A program made the translations under genes and the position numbers. Positions 43,941 through 56,245 of a stretch of 64,000 nt of DNA are shown here, piece by piece. The notes beneath the pieces were generated by a model. The model ran no database searches and was not told the origin of the DNA. It saw only the letters and a list, made by a program, of their open reading frames with translations. Each line of letters opens with the position of its first letter. The stretch's first letter is position 1. Source of the stretch: Batkoa obscura (lineage: Eukaryota; Entomophthoromycota; Entomophthoromycetes; Entomophthorales; Batkoaceae). Where the stretch lies: positions 1 to 64,000 of the forward strand of contig JASVEC010000001.1 in the NCBI GenBank assembly GCA_030770535.1. The letters run 5' to 3'.

Positions 43941-45943
43941 TTATAAATCAATTAAATTCTCTCCATCATTCTCTTCATTTTCACTCTTCCCTATATTCTC
44001 TTCACTATTTTCTCTAGACAACTCCCTTTGCGGTAATGGAGGTGGAGACATATCCATCTGTAAAATAGTTTCAATACAAGTAGTTAAATCCCCATCTTTT
44101 GCTTCTAAAACAGCATTTAATACTTGTGGTTCATATGTTGGAAACATTTCAATTAACATAGCAATACCAGTATCAAATGGTAATGGTAAGGGTGAACTTA
44201 CTTTTGGTGAAGTGGTACTGGGCATGATCCCTAATAATTTTTCATCTATAGTAGCTGTAGAATTACGTCGCATCATAGTGGAACTGGGTATCATTGGTTG
44301 ATTGTTACTATTATTGTAAATATTATTTTCGTCTTCATCGGAATCTTCTTCACTTGAACTACCAAATAATTGTAATAAAAATGATTTTTTCTTTTTTAAA
44401 TCTTTTTTATTAATTGTATTATTATTATTATTATTATTATTACTATTAAATAAATCTTCATTGTCACTACTTGTATTTATTATTGGATTAGTAACATCAT
44501 TAATAAATTTATTCATTAAATCTAATGGTCTTCTTATACGTTGTGTTAATGGGGATTCTCTTCCAGATAAATCATTACTATTATTATTATTTTGTTCTTT
44601 TATTGTTGTATGATTAGATAATATTGGTGTTGGACTAATTGAATGATCTTGACTTAATGGAGTTATTGGTAAAGAAGTAGTTGTATCCATATCTAATTCT
44701 TTTAATGTATCTTCTAAATTCCTGTTTAAATAAAAAATATAATATTAATTATATTATATTATCATATTATAAATAAACAAATTACTTACTTATCAAATTC
44801 TTCTTTTGTAATAGATAAAGAAGTAGGTTCAATATTTTCAATAAAAGAACAAGCGGAATAAAATTGAGTAAGATAATAACCTGGTTCGGATAATAATTTA
44901 GATGGGTGTCTAAATCTTTGAATATATTGTAAATTAGAAAATAGTTGTTTAGGAGCTGCTTTAAGTATTGTTAATATTAATAAAGGTAAAAATGAATCGG
45001 CCCCTCCACTTGAACCTTTGTCTTCTTTTTCCATTTTTTTTAATAATGCAAATAAATATTTACAACAATTTAATAAACATATCATTTTATGTCGAGGAGT
45101 TTTGAACTTATTCACTTTTTGTAATTCTTGACTTGCAAATAATAAATAATATTGATTATGATCCGTAACTATTATATCTAAATGACTTTCTTTAATCCAT
45201 TTAAAAAATTTATATCGTTGTTCTAAAATATGATCTCGTTCATTATCTTCAGAACCAATTGGACAAAAACAATGAATATGTAATCGATTCATTAAATATT
45301 GTTCAATACCTTCTTGTAAATGTTCTATTAATTCTTCTCTGCTATCAAACATAAATTCTTCTTTTAATTCTTCTTTTTTAACTAATTCAAACCAAATTTG
45401 ATTATTAACCATTTTAACTAATATAAAATCCATAAACTCATGTATATTTTTAGTTAATTGTTTAAATGTATATGTTTTTCGGTCCAATTCTCTAACAAAA
45501 TTTTCTAAATAACGTAAGATATCTTTCGCTTCAGGGGACCTTATTTGATCTAAAAATTTAGGATAATCAAACTCTCCTTTACCACCACCAGAACTATTTT
45601 GTCGTATTATCATACTTGGACTAGGTTTAACTATTGGACTAAAAGCTATTGAATATTAATATTTAATCTTTTTACAATCTATTTTTTTATTATTGATTTT
45701 TTTACCTCTTTCTTTTTCTTTTTCTTTTTCTTTTTCTTTATTATTATTATTATTGTCATTATTATTATCATTACTATTACTGTTATCATTATCATTACCT
45801 TTCTTTATTTCCTTACTATTGTCTTCTTCTAAATTTAAATTCAATTTAGACATATCTAACAAAAGTTGAGCATTAGGTGGGGATATTTGATTTGGACTTT
45901 CAGGTAATTTAGTTTGGATCGCTAATTTAAATTCATCTTCCAT
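43941..45943 (-). CDS. VPS9: VPS9-domain Rab5 guanine-nucleotide exchange factor with CUE domain
   Basis: Exons 45706-45943, 44790-45645 and 43941-44721 give 624 residues; introns 60 and 68 nt. The N-terminal ~80 residues are low complexity (Asn/Asp and Lys/Glu runs). Residues about 95-365 hold the helical bundle plus VPS9 domain: YPKFLDQIRSPEAKDILRYL, YLMNRLHIHCFCP, the TPRHKMICLLNCCKYLFALL segment, GADSFLPLLILTILKAAPK and the SEPGYYLTQFYSACSFIENI end, all typical of Vps9/Rabex-5. A Ser/Asn-rich linker leads to a C-terminal CUE domain (about 550-587; AMLIEMFPTYEPQVLNAVL) that binds ubiquitin. It activates Rab5/Vps21 on endosomes. Domain order VPS9-then-CUE is as in yeast Vps9. Confidence 0.93.
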
Positions 45944-46221
45944 AGTTCTATTTAATTTATCTTATATACTATATACTGTATTATCAATTAAAGTCTTCTA
46001 TATATTTTATTTAAGCCACTTATTTTTTTATTTTTTTATTGAATAGAACATGGGTTATTGTTTTATTTAGCCAATTAAATTAGGGGAATGGGAATTACTT
46101 GGCAGTGAGCTTTGTTCATGGTGATAAACCAATTAAAGAGGGAATTAATGAGTGATGTGTTCTAATGACATGAATGTAAATTTATAAAAATTGAAATATT
46201 GTTTAAATTTGACTATCTAAA

Positions 46222-47854
46222 ATGAAGAAATATAAGTTATTAATAACAAGAGAATTAACATCAAAGATAAATGAAAGAATATTAGCTTTAAAGGATATGT
46301 AAATTTTCTATTTAATAAATATTTAATATTATTAATATTTTATTAATGTATTTTAGTTATGACTTAACTTGGCATAATAGTTCAATACCATTAGATCCTA
46401 AAGAGTTTATTAAATTAAGTAAAGGTAATTTTATAACTTATCAAAGTTTAATTAAATTAAATTAATTATAAATAATAACTAAGGTCAACATGGGATATTA
46501 TGTACATTATCGGATTCTATTAATAATGAATTATTAACTAGTTGTGGACCACAATTAAAAGTAAGATATTTTATTAATATTCATCTTCTTTCATTGATTC
46601 ATAATATGAACTAACTAATTTTAAGGTCATTTCAACTATGAGTGTAGGTTATGAGCACTTTGATTTAAATGCAATAAAACAATTTGAATTAAAAAACAAT
46701 ATAAAAATAAAACTAGGTTTTACTCCAGATGTATTAACAGATGCAGTGGCTGAAATTAATATTGGTTTAGCTTTGACTGTTATGAGGAGGTTGTTTGAAG
46801 TAATAATTTAATTTAATACTTTAATTTATAATTATAATGATAATAATATCAGGCTCAATTAGCTGCTATTGATGGAAATGTAAGTTATTATTATATTATA
46901 TTATATTATATTATATTATATTATCATACTAATGATTTTATATAAAGTGGAAACAATGGTCCCCTAATTGGTTATTAGGTAATCAATTGTATTTAAATAT
47001 AAATATAAATATAAATATAAATATAAATATAAATATAAATATAAATATAAATATAAATATAAATATAAATATAAATATAAATATAAATATAAATATAAAT
47101 ATAAATATAAATATAAATATAAATATAAATATAAATATATAAAATATAAATATAAATATAAATATAAATATAAATATAAATATAAATATAAATAAAATAT
47201 AAATATAAATATAAATATAAATATAAATATAAATATAAATATAAATATAAATATAGATAATAATATTAAATATTGATTTATTTTATCTTATTTTATTTTA
47301 TTTTAGGTCATCAATTAAGTAATAAAACAATTGGTTTATTAGGATTTGGCAGAATTGGAAAAGCAACTTATGAACGTTTATTACCATTTAAACCAAAGCA
47401 ATTACTTTACTATAAAAGAACATTATTGGAACAATCGTATAAGAATTTAATTTATTCTAATACTATGGAATCTCTATTATCAGAAAGTGATATAATATTT
47501 ATTAATATTGATTTAAATCCTGATACTATTCATTTAATTAATTATTCGAAATTATCTTTAATGAAAAAAGAAGCTATATTGATTAATAGTTCTAGAGGTC
47601 AAATTATTAATCAAGATGATTTGATTAAAATATTAAGAGAAGATAAATTAGGCGGTGTTGGGTTAGATGTTACTACACCTGAACCATTGTCAAAAAAACA
47701 TCCTTTATTTATTGAATTTAAAAATAAAGTGACAATCTTTCCTCATATTGGTTCAGCTACAATTGAAACTAGGGATATGATGGGAGATTTAGCCTTAGAT
47801 AATTTGTTAACTGGAATAAATGATCAAGAGTTAAAGACAGAGATTAAATATTAA
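46222..47854 (+). CDS. D-isomer 2-hydroxyacid dehydrogenase (glyoxylate/hydroxypyruvate reductase type)
   Basis: Exons 46222-46298, 46357-46424, 46484-46560, 46626-46799, 46853-46879, 46948-46978 and 47307-47854 give 333 residues. Start MKKYKLLITREL matches the family's N-terminus. The dinucleotide-binding motif is GLLGFGRIG; catalytic residues are Arg in INSSRGQ, Glu in LDVTTPEP and His in FPHIGSAT. The substrate segment STMSVGYEHFDL is as in human GRHPR. Reaction: NAD(P)H reduction of glyoxylate or hydroxypyruvate. Six introns; five are 53-68 nt but the sixth (46979-47306) is 328 nt because of an ATAAAT microsatellite. Divergent from VPS9 with a 278 bp gap. Confidence 0.92.
46994..47256. 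repeat. ATAAAT hexanucleotide microsatellite inside an intron
   Basis: Over 40 copies of ATAAAT with two small interruptions near 47140 and 47192. It accounts for nearly all of the 328-nt last intron of the 2-hydroxyacid dehydrogenase gene. The array is likely to be polymorphic in length and could affect splicing. Confidence 0.97.
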
Positions 47855-48089
47855 ATAAAATAAAATATATTATTATACTGATTTTTATTCTTTAACATTA
47901 TTAATCAATTTCCTTAAAAAAAATTGTGATTTTAGTTTTAAAAATTTAAGCTTATTAAAACCAATAATATTCTTTCAATCTTTAATATTTAACCAATTAT
48001 AATGAAACTTAATTACTCATTAATAACAAATTATTTAGAGTGACTGCTTAAAATTGTTTAATTATTTTTTAATAACAAACAAAGTTGAT

Positions 48090-48367
48090 ATGAATCCAGC
48101 AACAATTAACAATCCATTAATTCCAACCTCTTCCAATGCTATTAATATCAAGTCCAGTCCCTTTTTAGTTGAATTAGGTGAAGTTTGGTCTATTTATGGA
48201 GAAGATTTATGTATTGAAATAGAACAAGCAATTGAAGATGATAAGTATTATTCTAAAGAAAATAATAATGATAGTAATTTTATAAAACCAAAACAATATC
48301 AATTTCTTATTCATTTTATTAATAAACATGATACTTTAATTAAAATTGGTGTAAAATATGATATACA

Positions 48368-48427
<60 letters not shown>

Positions 48428-49119
48428 ATATATATTGATCTATTTTATTTATTTTTAAATAGTTAGATATATTATGTCGTATTAATAAACTATCTATAAA
48501 AGATCAGTTAATATCTAAAAAATATTTATTAATACCTATTAATTTTAATTTAAAATTAAAACAAATGGTTTATGAATATCCCAATTATTTTTATAATTTA
48601 AATAAATTACAATTAAATACAATAATTCCTTATGAATCTTGTATTCCACCGCCATTAGATAAAACTATTGAACATTACAATATTGATGAAAATTCATTAA
48701 GTTCAATAGAATCAAATGAAGAGAGTAAGTTTAAATTATATTATATTTATTAAATTTAATATTAATTTCTTTTATTATTAGCTTTTAATGAAATAAAACG
48801 AAATAGTTATATGAGACCAATAATTAACATAGATAATATAATAGCAACTAAACGTAAAACAATGATAAATGAAAGTATAAATTATAAATTAAATCAATTA
48901 ACTCCATTATATGAAACTTATCAAACCATTGATAATACATTATTAGATTTATCAGCTAATTGTATAATACCATCATCATCATTATATAATAATAATAATA
49001 ATAATAATAGTAATAATAATAATAATCAATTAAAAGAAAAACAGAATTATATAACAAATCCAGTAGAATTAATAACTTTTTCTTCAAGAAAAGTTAAATT
49101 ACCTTTACCTGAAATTTAA
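48090..49119 (+). CDS. LysM-domain protein (intracellular LYSMD-like)
   Basis: Exons 48090-48368, 48463-48724 and 48782-49119 give 292 residues; introns 94 and 57 nt. I start at ATG 48090; the frame is open further up but without another ATG. A LysM module is assembled across the first splice site: HDTLIKIGVKYDIQ then LDILCRINKLS and KKYLLIPIN. There is no signal peptide or membrane span, so it resembles cytosolic LYSMD-type proteins rather than secreted chitin-binding effectors. The C-terminal 130 residues are polar with an Asn run (49008-49026 region). Function unknown. Converges with the phosphatase gene at 49343, with a small TIR element in between. Confidence 0.7.
48369..48424. repeat. 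AAT microsatellite at the start of an intron
   Basis: About 18 AAT units begin right at the donor site (GTAATAATAAT...) of the first intron of the LysM gene. They replace the usual donor context. Confidence 0.95.
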
Positions 49120-49221
49120 TTTATAAGTTGTATTATTATTATTTATCTCCCCTCAATCTTTTCATTTATGTGTATACTCTTTCTTTTTATTATATAAAAA
49201 TAAAAACATAATAAATAATCA

Positions 49222-49318
49222 GGATATTTTTTTTGGTTTCATCACTTTTTTCATTTTTTAAGCGCTATTTGAGCGGAAAGATTGTTAGCAAAATTCTTAA
49301 ACAAAAAAATACGTCCTC
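49222..49318 (-). mobile_element. Miniature TIR element (GGGGATGT family), copy 11
   Basis: Reverse orientation, core TTTTTTAAGCGCTATTTGAG intact, ends AGGATATT and ACGTCCT slightly diverged. It occupies most of the 223 bp gap between two converging genes. Confidence 0.9.
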
Positions 49319-49342
49319 AATTGAATTTTAAAAATTTTATTT

Positions 49343-50602
49343 TCATAATTCATCTTTATCTTCCTCATTTTCATTAGGTACTTGTAACGCTTGCATCCCA
49401 GATGGATAAATAGCTGAAGCAGTAAGTTCGGATAATACTAAGGCCGCTTGATAACCTCCATAAGCAGCGGAGATACCCACATCAATTAAAATAACTCTAC
49501 CTTCACATCGAGTTCTAATTTTACCATTCGATTGGACTGTATGGCCCACCACCATTCTTTTAACTCCTAACTTTTTTAATGCTAATCTTAATACATTACA
49601 TATTTCACTTTCAGTTTCTAATGCATAACCTCGATACCAAGCTGGGCCATCGCCACCAAATAATTCCACATTCCATAATTCATTAGGTGTTTTTTCACTT
49701 AATTCTTTTTTGGTGATTATATTTAAAGCAGTGTTACCATATTCAGCAAAGGTGGGATGGATCCTAAATAAAAAATATATATAAATATAAAAATACAAAT
49801 ATAAATATAAATACTTAAACTATACTATAATAATATAATAATAATGATATTATTATTATTATTGATTCTATTAAAAACTTACCCACCATGACAAAATATA
49901 GTATCTTCAATTTTAGCTGTTAAATTTAAACCTCTTAAATACCGTCCAATCCAACCTTTTTCTGTAAACATCAATTTACGTTGAGTTAAATCACCAAATG
50001 TTTGAACATCTTCTTCAGTAACATATCGATAATCTTCCATTAAATTCATTAATTCATGATTACCAAGTAAGGGAACTACCTAATAAAAAGAAAACAAGAT
50101 AAGTTTATTTTTAGTTGAAAGGTTCATTATGTTATTGATTGATATTTAAAAAAGTAAGTTTATATAAAAACTTACTAAGCCACCTTCAATTTCAGCTTCT
50201 TTTCTAAGTCGTTTTAATAACTTATATAATTTGATTGTATCTGGTCCTCGATCAACTACATCCCCCTATAAAATTAATAAATTATCAATTTTAAACTTTT
50301 ATTGTTTTATTTCAATTCAATTAATAATATATAATAATAATCCTCTTCTTTCTTTCTATTATCTCTCCTTTTTTAATTTCACCTTTTCAAAAATAAAAAC
50401 TTACCGTTTGTACCAAAGTAGTAGTATTCTTTCCTTTCCATTTATTATTTTGATCAATAACATCCACCATCTTTAATACTTTAATAGCTTGATTATAATC
50501 TCCATGTAAATCACCAATAGCTATCATCCTTGGTCTTTCCCATTTACAAATAATACTGTGAAGCCAAAAATTTAATGCTAATATTATTAAGTTGAATTGC
50601 AT
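49343..50602 (-). CDS. Shewanella-like (SLP/Shelphs) metallophosphatase
   Basis: Exons 50405-50602, 50176-50265, 49883-50079 and 49343-49763 give 301 residues; introns are 139, 96 and 119 nt, long for this window. I use the ATG at 50602, which yields a signal peptide or anchor (MQFNLIILALNFWLHSIIC); the frame is open upstream but only with non-ATG codons. PPP-type metal-binding motifs are GDLHGD, GDVVDRG, GNHE and the later CHGGIHP and VVGHT. This combination, with LFGGDGPAWYRG, is typical of Shewanella-like protein phosphatases, a bacterial-type PPP branch known in plants, protists and some fungi. It probably dephosphorylates phosphotyrosine or Ser/Thr in a secretory compartment. Confidence 0.85.
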
Positions 50603-51068
50603 TTTATTTATAAATTCAATAAAGAAATTTAAAAAAATATTATCATGTTTCAATGTTTCAATATTTCAATATTTCAATGTTTCAATTTGTTAATTTGTTA
50701 ATTTGTTAATTTGTTAATTTGTTAATTTGTTAATTTTATATATATTAAAATATGTAAGGATTAAAAAATAGAAACTTAAAAATAAAAGAGTTATAAAATT
50801 ATCAAAAATAAACAAAAAAGTAATAATTATTTAATAGATTATATTATTTTGAATAAAAAAGATAAATTTAAATACAAAGAGTAGAATAATTCTTATTTTT
50901 TACATTGAATATCCAAGTTCTTAAATTTTTTTTTCCAAAAGAAAAATCAAATAAAATTATTTTGAATTTTTCTATCATTACTTAACTATCTCCTTTTCTT
51001 GAAATTAGTACTTAAATTTATGCCTATTTTTGGAATTGAAACTCAATAAATCTTAATATCCAAATGAT
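50603..51068. other. Intergenic region with tandem repeats
   Basis: Promoter region of the Shewanella-like phosphatase, containing the tandem repeats listed at 50647-50735, then AT-rich sequence to the PAK kinase stop codon. Confidence 0.6.
50647..50735. repeat. Two adjacent short tandem repeats in a promoter
   Basis: About five copies of a 9-bp TTTCAATRT unit are followed by about six copies of TTTGTTAA. They begin only ~45 bp upstream of the phosphatase ATG (on the minus strand), so they lie in its 5' leader or core promoter. Confidence 0.9.
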
Positions 51069-53111
51069 TTATTCTTCTGCTAATGCTCTTTCTTTACTAT
51101 CAATAATTAAAGGTCCTAATTCCTTAGTTGATACTGCTTTTTTAAGGAAAGGATGTTGTAATAATTCTTTTGTATTAGGTCTTTCAGCAGGTTCTACTTC
51201 TAAGCACCAATTTAAAAATTGTTTTAAACTATTAGATAAATTTTCTGGTTCTTCTAATTTAGGAGTACCAATGGTAGCTATTAAATATAATGCTCTTAAT
51301 GGGTTTTCCTTTAAATAAGGTGGTTCTCCTTCTATCATTTCAATAATCATTATACCTAATGACCATATATCGACTTTAGGTCCATATTCTTTACGTGTAA
51401 CTATTTCTGGGGCCATCCAATAAGGTGTACCTACCATAGTTACTCGTCGATTTTCATCTTCATTTAATTGTGCACAAAATCCAAAATCTGTAATTTTAAC
51501 ATCCCCATTAAATGATAATAATATATTATCACTTTTAATATCTCGATGTATAATACTATGAGAATGTAAATGATCTAAACCTTTTAATACCTAAATAAAT
51601 ATTAAAATTAATATAAATTTTAATTTTTATATGATAATAATAATAATATAAACTTACTTCTTGACTAATAGTAGCTATTTGACTTTCTGTAATAATAGTA
51701 TTAGTAACTACTTCAGTTAAAGAACCCCCTTCCATATATTCCATAACCACCCAAAGATCCCCTTTCCATAAATAGCCGTCAATAAAATTGACAATGTTAG
51801 GATGTTTTGCTGATTTCATTACTGAAATTTCATTAACAATTAGTTCTTTTTTAGGTTGTTGTAATATATTAATTTGTTTTAATGCTAATGGACTATTAGG
51901 TTCTTTTATATGATATGCAATAAATACACCACCCGATGCTCCTTGCCCAATCTTACGATGTCCTTCATAAACTTTATAGGGATCTTGATAATGACAGAAT
52001 AATTTTAAGCGTTCCATAACATCATGAATAGAGGATCGTCGTTGTGTTGATGGTCTTGGCATAGGTTTAGGTGGTATTTCTCCAAGTGAATCATGAGTTA
52101 TATTATCTAAATGATCAATTTCATTACGTGGAGTAAGTGAAGATTCCATTGGTAAAGATTGTGAAGTAGGATCTAATAAATTAATATTAAATTAATATTA
52201 TATATATATTATAATAGAATATATTACCACTATGAGCTATAGATACTTGAGAATTGGTTGAAGGAGCAAGTGTACTTGCATCTGATTTCCTTGGATGATT
52301 TTTTTCTTCCCTTAATGAATCTCTTAATTCTTGACGAGTTAATGATAACTAAAAGAAAAAATATTAGTGTTTTTTTCTTTTATTTAAATAAATTAAATAA
52401 TATTCTTACTTTTCCAGTATTAAATTTCTTTTCATTATTATTATTATTATTATTATTATCTTCAAATCGATCCCATTTACCATCTTTTTGTCCTTGATTA
52501 TAAAACTCCATTACATCAATAACTGCCTATTTTATTATAGTAAAAAAGAACAATCAAGTTAATTTATAAACTTCAATTAATAAAATAGTTCAAAGTTACC
52601 TGAGGATGAGCAGCTTGTTCTGTTTGTGTAATACCCGATGTTTTAAGTATTTGTTTCCATTCTTGAGGTAGACCCTAATGATAATAAAAATTAATATCTT
52701 TGATTGCTTTTTTAAAAAAATTGAATTAAATTTACCAGAAATTCCCCAGTTTCATTATCATAACCTACATGGGTAATATGTCTTGTATTAAATGGTAGAG
52801 AAATTTGTTGTTTTCTTTGTGGCTGAGGTGGACTATTATTAGCATTAAATTTACCTATTTAAAAAGATAAAATATTGATTAATATTTTTATTTAGCTCTT
52901 GAAAGTTAAACTAAAACATACCCGACACTGAAGAAAAAAATTGTGAAAATTTATGGGACAAAGAAGAGCGATTTCCAGCTTTACTTTCTTGTAAATTTAA
53001 ATTACTAAGTTTTTTATTTAATTTTTGCATCCCATTAGTATTTGGACTAACTTGATTATTTTTTAAATTAGCTACACTTTTACTTTTCATTAAACTTGAA
53101 CTATTTTCCAT
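51069..53111 (-). CDS. p21-activated (PAK/STE20) protein kinase
   Basis: Seven exons (52922-53111, 52736-52854, 52600-52674, 52410-52526, 52228-52348, 51655-52172, 51069-51590) give 553 residues; introns 55-73 nt. A CRIB/p21-binding motif, [14 protein letters not shown] (82-95), binds GTP-loaded Cdc42/Rac, and the following GLPQEW segment is the rest of the PBD. The linker carries an Asn run and Pro-rich sites. The kinase domain spans about 277-530, with glycine loop GQGASGGVF, catalytic [16 protein letters not shown] and activation segment [10 protein letters not shown]. There is no PH domain, so it is closer to Ste20/Pak1 than Cla4. Expected to control polarity and MAPK signalling. Confidence 0.95.
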
Positions 53112-54873
53112 CTTTTTTTTTGAATCTGAATTTGAATTTTATTTGCTATCTTATTCTTATATTTCAAATACTTATTCTTCTACAACTATTCTTTCCAACT
53201 ATAAATACCTTCGATTTCAGTTGATAATATTATATCGTGCTAATCTCTCTTCCTTTTTTAATAAATATTGCTACTGCTGTTACTTCTATACTGCTTCAAT
53301 TGGTAAACAAAGTATTTAAAACTAGAAACTTTTGATAATAAAAAAGAGAAAAATAAAAAGTCCTTAAAGAGGTGCAATAGCCAAGAAGATTAGGGTGTAT
53401 CTTTCTGTTGAGTGGTGATGGTAATGTATTTCGATTTTTATTGGTCAATTTTACTTATACTTTTAAATTAATTGGTTAGCCTGAAATAGCCTGATTCGGT
53501 GGGTAATTAAAATTTAGAAATATGTTGTTGGCTTGATTTAGTAAAAAGGCAAGTAAAATTTCAATAAAATAATAATGAATTGAAGTAATTTATTAACTAT
53601 TTATTAAGCTGTTGAAGTTCAATTTTTGTTAATTTTATTTTCTTTCAATTGAGTTTAAGGTTTAAAAGTAATACAAGTTAGTTAAACCTGTATTGAAGCT
53701 TTATTTGAAAGCTAGAATAATACTAATTAAATATCGAAAAGCAGTTTTTGTTGTATTTTGGATGATTTCATGTAAGAAATTCAAGGCTTTAATAAAAGTT
53801 AAGTTAGAACCTATTGGATTTTTATGCTTTTAATTTAAATAATATTAAACTTAGATGTTTCATATTTATTTTTAATTTTTTTTTATAAAGCAATTATTAA
53901 AAATAAACATTTGCTTTCAGGATCAAAACAATTGTGAAATAAATAAATTAAAAAAACTTATTGATTGAATTTTTTAATTAATTGCACTTATTTCTTTGAT
54001 TTAAATATATTAATATCAGTAAAACTAGTAATTTGATTATATTTGGTAACTATTCGATTTTGATCTTATTATTGTGTTATGCATTGTTACTAGTATTAAA
54101 TATTACAATAGTTTTATGTTATTTAGAATAGAAACTAATTGAAACCCAAGGCTACATTTTATCCTGATTTTGAATTATTGCAAAGTAGTCAAGCATAAAT
54201 AGGATAAAAGTGGGCAATGTTTTTATTGAGAAAGTCGAATTGTTTTTAAATTTTAAGTTGCTCAAAAAACTCAAAAATAATAGAATAGAGTCAAGAGCAC
54301 TATTAACTTATGATTTGAATTTATTTATATAAAAGTTGTATTAATGTCTAAATCAATCTAAAATCTTATCTATAATATCAATTAGGTTTTTAAGCTTTAT
54401 AACTTATATTAATAAAGTATATATTTCTAAAAAATACATTTCAATTAAATCTTTTTCTATTAATGAAAATAGTTAGTATTTTTTGAATTTTGATAAGCTT
54501 TGTTCCTTCTTTATGAAACTCAAAATTTGAAAAATCTCTAATTAAATCCTTAAAAGGGAAAAACGTCAATATTCCAACTATTAAGCTTATTTTAAATAAA
54601 AAAGCTTAAAAAAATACCCTATGAATACACTCGAGTTCAGCAAAAGGAAAAAAATGATAATTGACATAATATGATAATAGTTTTTTTAGTATAAATTATT
54701 ATAGCATATTATATAAAATACTATATTGTTATCATTAATAAAACTAGAGCTGATAAAAATCACTTGTCATATCTAATTGGCTATTCAATAAATCAAAAAT
54801 TAAAGTCAAATAAAATTTTATTCTTACTTTTTAATCCAAATAATAGAATAATAGATATAGAAACAACTTCAAT
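53112..54873. other. Divergent intergenic region between PAK and rhodanese genes
   Basis: About 1.76 kb, unusually long here, with no ORF, no member of the repeat families and no RNA gene recognised. It must contain both promoters; the length may mean extended regulation of the kinase gene. Confidence 0.6.
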
Positions 54874-56245
54874 ATGTCCAACTTAAGACTCCTTTTTAGA
54901 AATATACCAAGAAATAATATATATGTATCAATAACGTCTATTTATAAATATAAAATAAGACTTAACTCAACTAAATTTATCCCAATCCGAAATTTAACCA
55001 TAACAGCTTCCAGTTTACGTAGTACTTCATCACTCTCAAATTCAATAAACCCAATTTCCACTCCAATAAACCTCCAACAAGAATACATAAGTATTTCATT
55101 TTATAAATTTATCAACTTGCCACAATTAAAGTTATCTCAATTACGAACTCAATTACTTAAAGATTTAATTCAATTACAAGTGAGTGGAAGGATCTATATA
55201 GCTACTGAAGGTATCAATGCCCAATTTTCATGTCCTAAAAAACGACTAAAAGAAATCGAACTTTATTTTAAATCTGGTATAAAAATAGAGGACAAGAATT
55301 TATTTGGAGAAGATATTACTTTCAATATTTCGACTTTAAATGAAAAAGGGTTTTCAAAATTACATGTTAGAGTTAAAAAACAAGTAAGTAGAAATTTCAT
55401 AAAGTAAATTCAGGTGGATGGACTAATTGTGATTTCAATTTATTAGATTGTTGCTACGGATATTTCACCAGAAGAATACAATATTGAAGATCAACCTACT
55501 TATTTAGATGCTGAAAAGTGGCATAAAGAGTTGACTGAAATATCAGAAAAAAAAGATAAATTTTATCTGTTTGATGTTAGAAATCGATATGAGAGGTAAT
55601 TTAACTCATCTTTAATTATTTTTGACTTTAATCTAATGATTTAACAGTGATATTGGTCATTTTGAAGGAGCAATCCTCCATGATGTAGTTACATTTCGAG
55701 AGGGTATGGATAAGTTAATCGAAGATACTCAAGGCTTACAAAAAAACCCAATTTATATGTATTGTACTGGTGGTATTCGATGTTCTAAAGCAGGTTCTAT
55801 ATTAAAATCAAAAGGGTTTAAAGATGTTAGAATGTTAAAGGGAGGTATTACAGCTTACGGAAATTATATTAAACAATTGAAAGAAAAGGTAGAAGAGGGA
55901 TTAGTAAATGATAAGGAAGATAAAAAACAAGTAAAATCTTTATTCCGTGGTCAAAACTTCACATTCGATAAACGAAGAGGAGAACCCATTTCAGAAGAAA
56001 TTATAAGTAAATGTCATCAATGTGGCACCCCTACCAGTAATTATACCAATTGTATTAATATTGTTTGTAATTTATTATTTTTACAATGTGATGCTTGTAA
56101 GATTAAACATAAAGGTACTTGTGGTTGTGAAAGCTGTAAAGAACCTATACTTACTAGAGAAGATAATATTGAGAGGAGAAGTGCTGTACACCACCATACT
56201 ATTAGAGTTAGACCTGAGTTAGTTATTGGCAAGATTGTACCTTAG
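54874..56245 (+). CDS. Rhodanese-domain protein of the TrhO/TSTD2 (UPF0176) family
   Basis: Exons 54874-55383, 55447-55595 and 55648-56245 give 418 residues; introns 63 and 52 nt. The N-terminus (MSNLRLLFRNIPRNNIYVSI) is basic with Ser/Thr and no acidic residues, like a mitochondrial presequence. An acylphosphatase-like region (LLKDLIQLQVSGRIYIATEG, INAQ) is followed by a rhodanese domain with FLFDVRN-type (FYLFDVRNRYE) and active loop CTGGIRC (Cys259-Cys265). The C-terminal Cys-rich stretch (CHQCGTP ... CDACKIKHKGTCGCESC) may bind zinc. Bacterial TrhO hydroxylates uridine-34 of tRNA; a similar role on mitochondrial tRNA would be an inference. Confidence 0.85.

Noticed and set aside
56022-56232. 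Alternative frames over the rhodanese Cys-rich region
   Set aside because: Shadows of the TrhO/TSTD2-like gene, whose frame carries the conserved Cys pattern.
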